Origin: a bacterium
GTDB lineage: Bacteria; Pseudomonadota; Alphaproteobacteria; Rs-D84
Reading direction: 5' to 3'
DNA: 7,751 nt
NCBI GenBank assembly: GCA_014802705.1
Contig: JAAVBR010000013.1
Coordinates: 1-7,751 of the forward strand
In this document: positions 5,289 to 7,751 of the stretch, piece by piece
Layout: every line of letters starts with the position of its first letter
Position numbering within the stretch: position 1 is the stretch's first letter
Made by a program: the position numbers and the translations under genes
Notes under the pieces: generated by a model
Seen by the model: the letters and a program-made list of their open reading frames with translations, nothing else
What the model was told of the DNA's origin: nothing
The model's database searches: none

Positions 5289-7467
5289 ATTTCGGGGTGC
5301 ATTGTGATATGCTGTAATCAAATTTATCATCGGGGCATGCGCAAATACCACTCTGTTCATCGTATGTGGCGCCGGGGGTGCATTCACCCGGTAAATCGCC
5401 GCCGACATAATAAAAGCCGCGGGGCATATATCGACAGGCCCATTTGGTCGGGGTGCCGTTTTCCGTTGCCTTGACATAGAATTCGCCGGGTGTGCTGTTG
5501 CCGGTGGTGTATGGCCATTCGGTTTGGTACTGTGCACATTTTTCGGCGGTCATGGCGCCGACCTGGGTCGTTATGATTTCGCAATAGATAAATGAATTGT
5601 CCAAATATGTATCCGGGGAAATGTTCAAGGTGCCGCCCCGCTGGGTGCATTCGGTCAATGCCGCCTGATAGGCCGTGCGCAAGATATACATGGCGACGGT
5701 TTTGCCGGGAAACTGGCGACCGTTTAAAACGGATTCGCTTGATTGGGTCAGCCACGCGCATCCGTTGTGCGCCCGGGCCCAATTTTGGATTTTTGTGTCG
5801 GCATCGGTTGTATCCTGGCCGTCCAAGTGAACGACGCATGCCGTCCCGGTTTTGGAAATGCGCGCATTTGGAATCGATAAACATTTTTCTTCGTCCGACA
5901 AAGATGCCGGCGGATTGGTCGCCGGGGTATCCTGGGCAAAGGTAATGCCCAGGGCCGCTTGCAACCATTGTTTGATGGTGTCTTTACTGGCGTCGGCGGC
6001 ATAGCCCAAGGCACTGCGACACGTGGTGATGACCGCCTGGCACGCGTTGATGGCCACATCCCCCAGCGTCAGCGTTCCCCACGCGTTATTGGACGCCAAA
6101 CAGGTTGAAATGTCCCCGATACATTCGGCGGCATACGTACTGATCCGTGCGGCGCGGGCACTTTGAATCTGGCGCCGGGCGCGGGCCAGGTATTCTGTGA
6201 TAACAGGATTGTTTTTATCGTATTTTCCATCCGGCATGGTTTGGCTTTGGCATTTTAACATGACGGCCGCGCACAGGCCGGTGGGGTGATTGCGATCGTC
6301 AATGTCACCGATTTTGGTGCGCAGCATGGTGTCAATATCCGCGTCGGAAATTGTGGCGTTGCCGATGGCCTGGCCCACCACCACGTCGCCGTTCACGATA
6401 TATCGGCCGGTTGGATCCAGACACTTTTCATAATCCGCCCCACAGACAATGTCGTCCCGCATACATTGATCCAGCGCCGCCACACAGCCGCGCGCGTCAT
6501 AGGAATTCTTTTGTTGCCCCACCATCAGGCGCGCCCGTTGCAGGACCGTGTTGGCGTTTCGGATGGTGGACACCATTTGGTTGTTTTGTTGAACCAGGCT
6601 GCGTTCATATTGCATACAGGCTTTGTCGATTTCCAAATCATACGCATTGCGAATCGCGGTGGTATCGACGCCCGCGGCCGTACAGTTGTTCAAGACCGAT
6701 GCCTTGCACCGGGCGGTGGCGGTTTTATAGAGTTGTTCGCCCCGTTGATTGCTGATGCTGGTGCCGGCGGACGATGTGCCGAACAATGTGGATAAACCAA
6801 AGTCCGATGTATCCGACAACGAAATATCCAGCAGTCCCGACATGTCGATGCCGCCGGTGGTATTGCCCGCCGCCGTGGCGCGGCCGTCTGAAACGTCAAT
6901 AACCAGTCCCCGTATCCGATCCAGATCGTTCTTTAATTGGCTGGTGTCCTTGGTGTTGACCATGGCCGATTCCGCCTCGGTCTGGGTGAACAAGGCACTA
7001 ATTTCATCCGCGCTTAGCCCGATGTTTTGAATTTTTTGCGCGACGTCCCGCAGTTCTTCGGTCGCCTGTTTCAGGGCTGCTTCGGTCTTGGCATAGTTTT
7101 TCAGATTGGCACTGCAACTGCAACGGCCCTGGGTGGCGGCCAGAACGTTGCAATAATTATCCATGCACTGGGTGTATTGCGTGGCACAGGTCTGGGCCAG
7201 TTGATTTGTATCGTCCCGGGCGACAACGGATGCGGCGCCGGTGGTGCTGCGTGCGGTGACGGATTTCTGGGCCTGGGACGTGCGACGTATGGTGGTGGCG
7301 CGTGCCGCGGCGGTCGACCGGGTGGCCACGCGGGTTGTGGCGTCGCCCCGTGATGGGGATGTGACCGCGGCCGTTGTCACGGCCGATCGTGATGGGCGGG
7401 CAGATGCGGCGGCGCTGCGGGATGTGGCGGCATACGCCGGATTTAAACCGACGTTTGGATTCGGCAT
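5287..7467 (-). CDS. Large Cys-patterned protein B, paralog of A; signal peptide displaced in this orientation
   Basis: The visible frame starts at the ATG at 7467 (MPNPNVGLNPAYAATS...) and gives 726 residues. Residues 12-85 are Ala/Ser/Thr/Arg-rich as in protein A. The Cys signature C94-x6-C101-M-D-N-Y-C106-x9-C116-S-C118-S has exactly the spacing of protein A, as does V-C342-G-x2-Y-x-K-C349-L-D. The C-terminus has a Cys-rich module ending C-x-C-P...C-T-P-K. Yet this start has no Shine-Dalgarno (the upstream mRNA reads TTTCCTCCGCC) and no hydrophobic signal segment, and an in-frame stop lies 39 nt upstream. If the 86-bp block 7450-7535 is inverted, 17 codons (MRISGIFILGILLYPNV) replace the first six and join GLNPAYA/ATS in frame, giving a 737-residue precursor with cleavage after Ala-Tyr-Ala. 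The given start is therefore likely fortuitous and this copy is in an OFF or cytoplasmic state. Function unknown. Confidence 0.88.
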   Translation of the reverse strand: MPNPNVGLNPAYAATSRSAAASARPSRSAVTTAAVTSPSRGDATTRVATRSTAAARATTIRRTSQAQKSVTARSTTGAASVVARDDTNQLAQTCATQYTQCMDNYCNVLAATQGRCSCSANLKNYAKTEAALKQATEELRDVAQKIQNIGLSADEISALFTQTEAESAMVNTKDTSQLKNDLDRIRGLVIDVSDGRATAAGNTTGGIDMSGLLDISLSDTSDFGLSTLFGTSSAGTSISNQRGEQLYKTATARCKASVLNNCTAAGVDTTAIRNAYDLEIDKACMQYERSLVQQNNQMVSTIRNANTVLQRARLMVGQQKNSYDARGCVAALDQCMRDDIVCGADYEKCLDPTGRYIVNGDVVVGQAIGNATISDADIDTMLRTKIGDIDDRNHPTGLCAAVMLKCQSQTMPDGKYDKNNPVITEYLARARRQIQSARAARISTYAAECIGDISTCLASNNAWGTLTLGDVAINACQAVITTCRSALGYAADASKDTIKQWLQAALGITFAQDTPATNPPASLSDEEKCLSIPNARISKTGTACVVHLDGQDTTDADTKIQNWARAHNGCAWLTQSSESVLNGRQFPGKTVAMYILRTAYQAALTECTQRGGTLNISPDTYLDNSFIYCEIITTQVGAMTAEKCAQYQTEWPYTTGNSTPGEFYVKATENGTPTKWACRYMPRGFYYVGGDLPGECTPGATYDEQSGICACPDDKFDYSISQCTPK

Positions 7468-7535
7468 AAAGGCGGAGGAAAAAAATGCGGATTTCTGGGA
7501 TTTTTATACTGGGGATTTTGTTGTATCCAAACGTC
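7450..7535. mobile_element. Putative invertible segment carrying RBS, start codon and signal peptide
   Basis: The 86-bp block is bounded by perfect 11-bp inverted repeats, GACGTTTGGAT (7450-7460) and ATCCAAACGTC (7525-7535). On the + strand it holds GGAGG, ATG and 17 signal-peptide codons pointing away from protein B. Inversion places these in the same direction and reading frame as protein B, with the fusion inside the Asn-Val codons shared by both states. Each end also resembles a recombinase core: minus-strand left end ATCCAAA-CGTCGG-TTTAAAT and plus-strand right end ATCCAAA-CGTCCC-TTTGGAT, that is, 7-bp arms around 6-bp centres in opposed orientation. Active inversion is inferred, not shown. 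Confidence 0.72.
7474..7478 (+). promoter_or_regulatory. Displaced Shine-Dalgarno
   Basis: GGAGG lies 6 nt before the ATG at 7485, an ideal ribosome binding site and the best in the window. In this orientation it serves only a 20-codon fragment; after inversion it would serve protein B. Confidence 0.75.
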
Positions 7536-7547
7536 CCTTTGGATTAG
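7485..7547 (+). pseudogene. Orphan signal-peptide fragment
   Basis: ATG to TAG gives MRISGIFILGILLYPNVPLD: a basic n-region, a hydrophobic core and then a stop. It has a perfect Shine-Dalgarno but no mature protein. The last codons before the break (Pro-Asn-Val) match Pro-Asn-Val near the protein B start on the other strand, through the inverted repeat. It is best read as the missing 5' end of protein B in flipped orientation rather than as a separate peptide gene. Confidence 0.75.
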
Positions 7548-7576
7548 GCATAGTATTTTCGCCCCCTGCCCCAGGA

Positions 7577-7605
7577 ATTATACCCGATTGCGCGATTTCA
7601 CGCAA
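7577..7605 (-). promoter_or_regulatory. Promoter of protein B, outside the invertible block
   Basis: On the minus strand TTGCGT (7600-7605), a 17-nt spacer and consensus TATAAT (7577-7582) are present. Start is near 7570, about 35 nt before the invertible block. In the flipped state the leader would be about 70 nt. The promoter stays fixed in both states, so inversion would alter translation start and export rather than transcription. Confidence 0.82.
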
Positions 7606-7640
7606 TGATAAAAAAAGACTACCCCGGGCTACGCCCACTC

Positions 7641-7751
7641 CTCCGCGCCACCCCTCCACAGAGGGGAACCTGCCTCACCCCCATCGTCATCCCGACGACC
7701 GGGCCCCGCGCAAACAGGGTTCGCTGTCGTGGTACGTGGTCGGGATCCAGT
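7641..7751. repeat. Second locus of the intergenic hairpin repeat, with an expanded loop
   Basis: This stretch repeats the order of modules seen at 2291-2365: CTCCGCGCCA, hairpin CCCCTC (7651-7656)/CACA/GAGGGG (7661-7666), a CCTCAC segment and CGTCATCCCG. Here the final hairpin arms ATCCCGAC (7689-7696) and GTCGGGAT (7739-7746) are 42 nt apart instead of 4. The copy may continue past the window edge. Confidence 0.7.

Larger units (their letters stand above)
7454..7552. repeat. 15-bp arms that form a long palindrome after inversion
   Basis: TTTGGATTCGGCATA (7454-7468) and TTTGGATTAGGCATA (7538-7552) are direct repeats with one difference. Inversion of 7450-7535 brings them face to face as an inverted repeat: on the minus strand TATGCCTAATCCAAA, a 6-nt centre GGGACG, then TTTGGATTCGGCATA. 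This sits 2 nt ahead of GGCGGAGG. In the flipped state the leader therefore has a hairpin, operator or recombinase site that is split in the present state. Confidence 0.7.

Noticed and set aside
5384..6899. Several open frames of 69-194 codons on both strands inside protein B
   Set aside because: They are shadows in other frames of a long gene with consistent Cys motifs homologous to protein A.
7485..7547. A stand-alone small membrane peptide gene
   Set aside because: Despite the perfect Shine-Dalgarno, the sequence is a signal peptide lacking its end, and the in-frame fusion to protein B after inversion explains it fully. No + strand promoter was found.

Overview
All convincing genes lie on the minus strand, and the window is GC-rich with compact, well-formed sigma70-type promoters and intrinsic terminators. 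Style and content suggest an uncultured, possibly host-associated alphaproteobacterium: a large secreted Cys-rich paralogous family with low-complexity Ala/Ser/Thr/Arg N-termini, CCA-encoding tRNA genes, and GTCATCCCGGC-type intergenic hairpin repeats. This placement is inference; no universal marker gene is present.

Layout, left to right. 1-2171: a large secreted protein (here protein A), C-terminus cut off by the window edge. It has a signal peptide, a 120-residue Ala/Thr/Arg-rich linker and a Cys-patterned domain. 2172-2508: no gene, but a dispersed hairpin-repeat cluster and a terminator. 2509-2585: tRNA-Val(CAC). 2600-3001: an acyl carrier protein-like gene. 3123-4376: an outer-envelope lipoprotein. 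4397-4641: a structured RNA with its own near-consensus promoter and intrinsic terminator, ending 21 nt before the lipoprotein start. 4726-4812: tRNA-Leu(UAA). 4861-5205: an unrecognised 114-residue protein. 5287-7467: a second large protein (protein B), paralogous to protein A with identical Cys spacing. 7641-7751: another copy of the intergenic repeat.

The main discovery is at the 5' end of protein B. In the orientation given, protein B starts with no Shine-Dalgarno and no signal peptide. The opposite strand just upstream carries a perfect Shine-Dalgarno, an ATG and an orphan signal-peptide start that runs into a stop. This 86-bp block (7450-7535) is bounded by perfect 11-bp inverted repeats. 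Inverting it on paper fuses the Shine-Dalgarno, ATG and 17 signal-peptide codons in frame to protein B, giving a complete Sec signal peptide ending Ala-Tyr-Ala. A strong promoter (TTGCGT-17-TATAAT) lies outside the block and would not move. This looks like a phase-variable switch of translation start and export rather than of transcription, although a one-off inversion or an assembly flip cannot be excluded from sequence alone.

The second discovery is the RNA at 4397-4641. Its hairpin loop holds an 8-nt segment complementary to a segment that overlaps the 5' arm of the terminator, so the pseudoknot and the terminator appear mutually exclusive. That is the logic of an attenuator or riboswitch controlling the lipoprotein.
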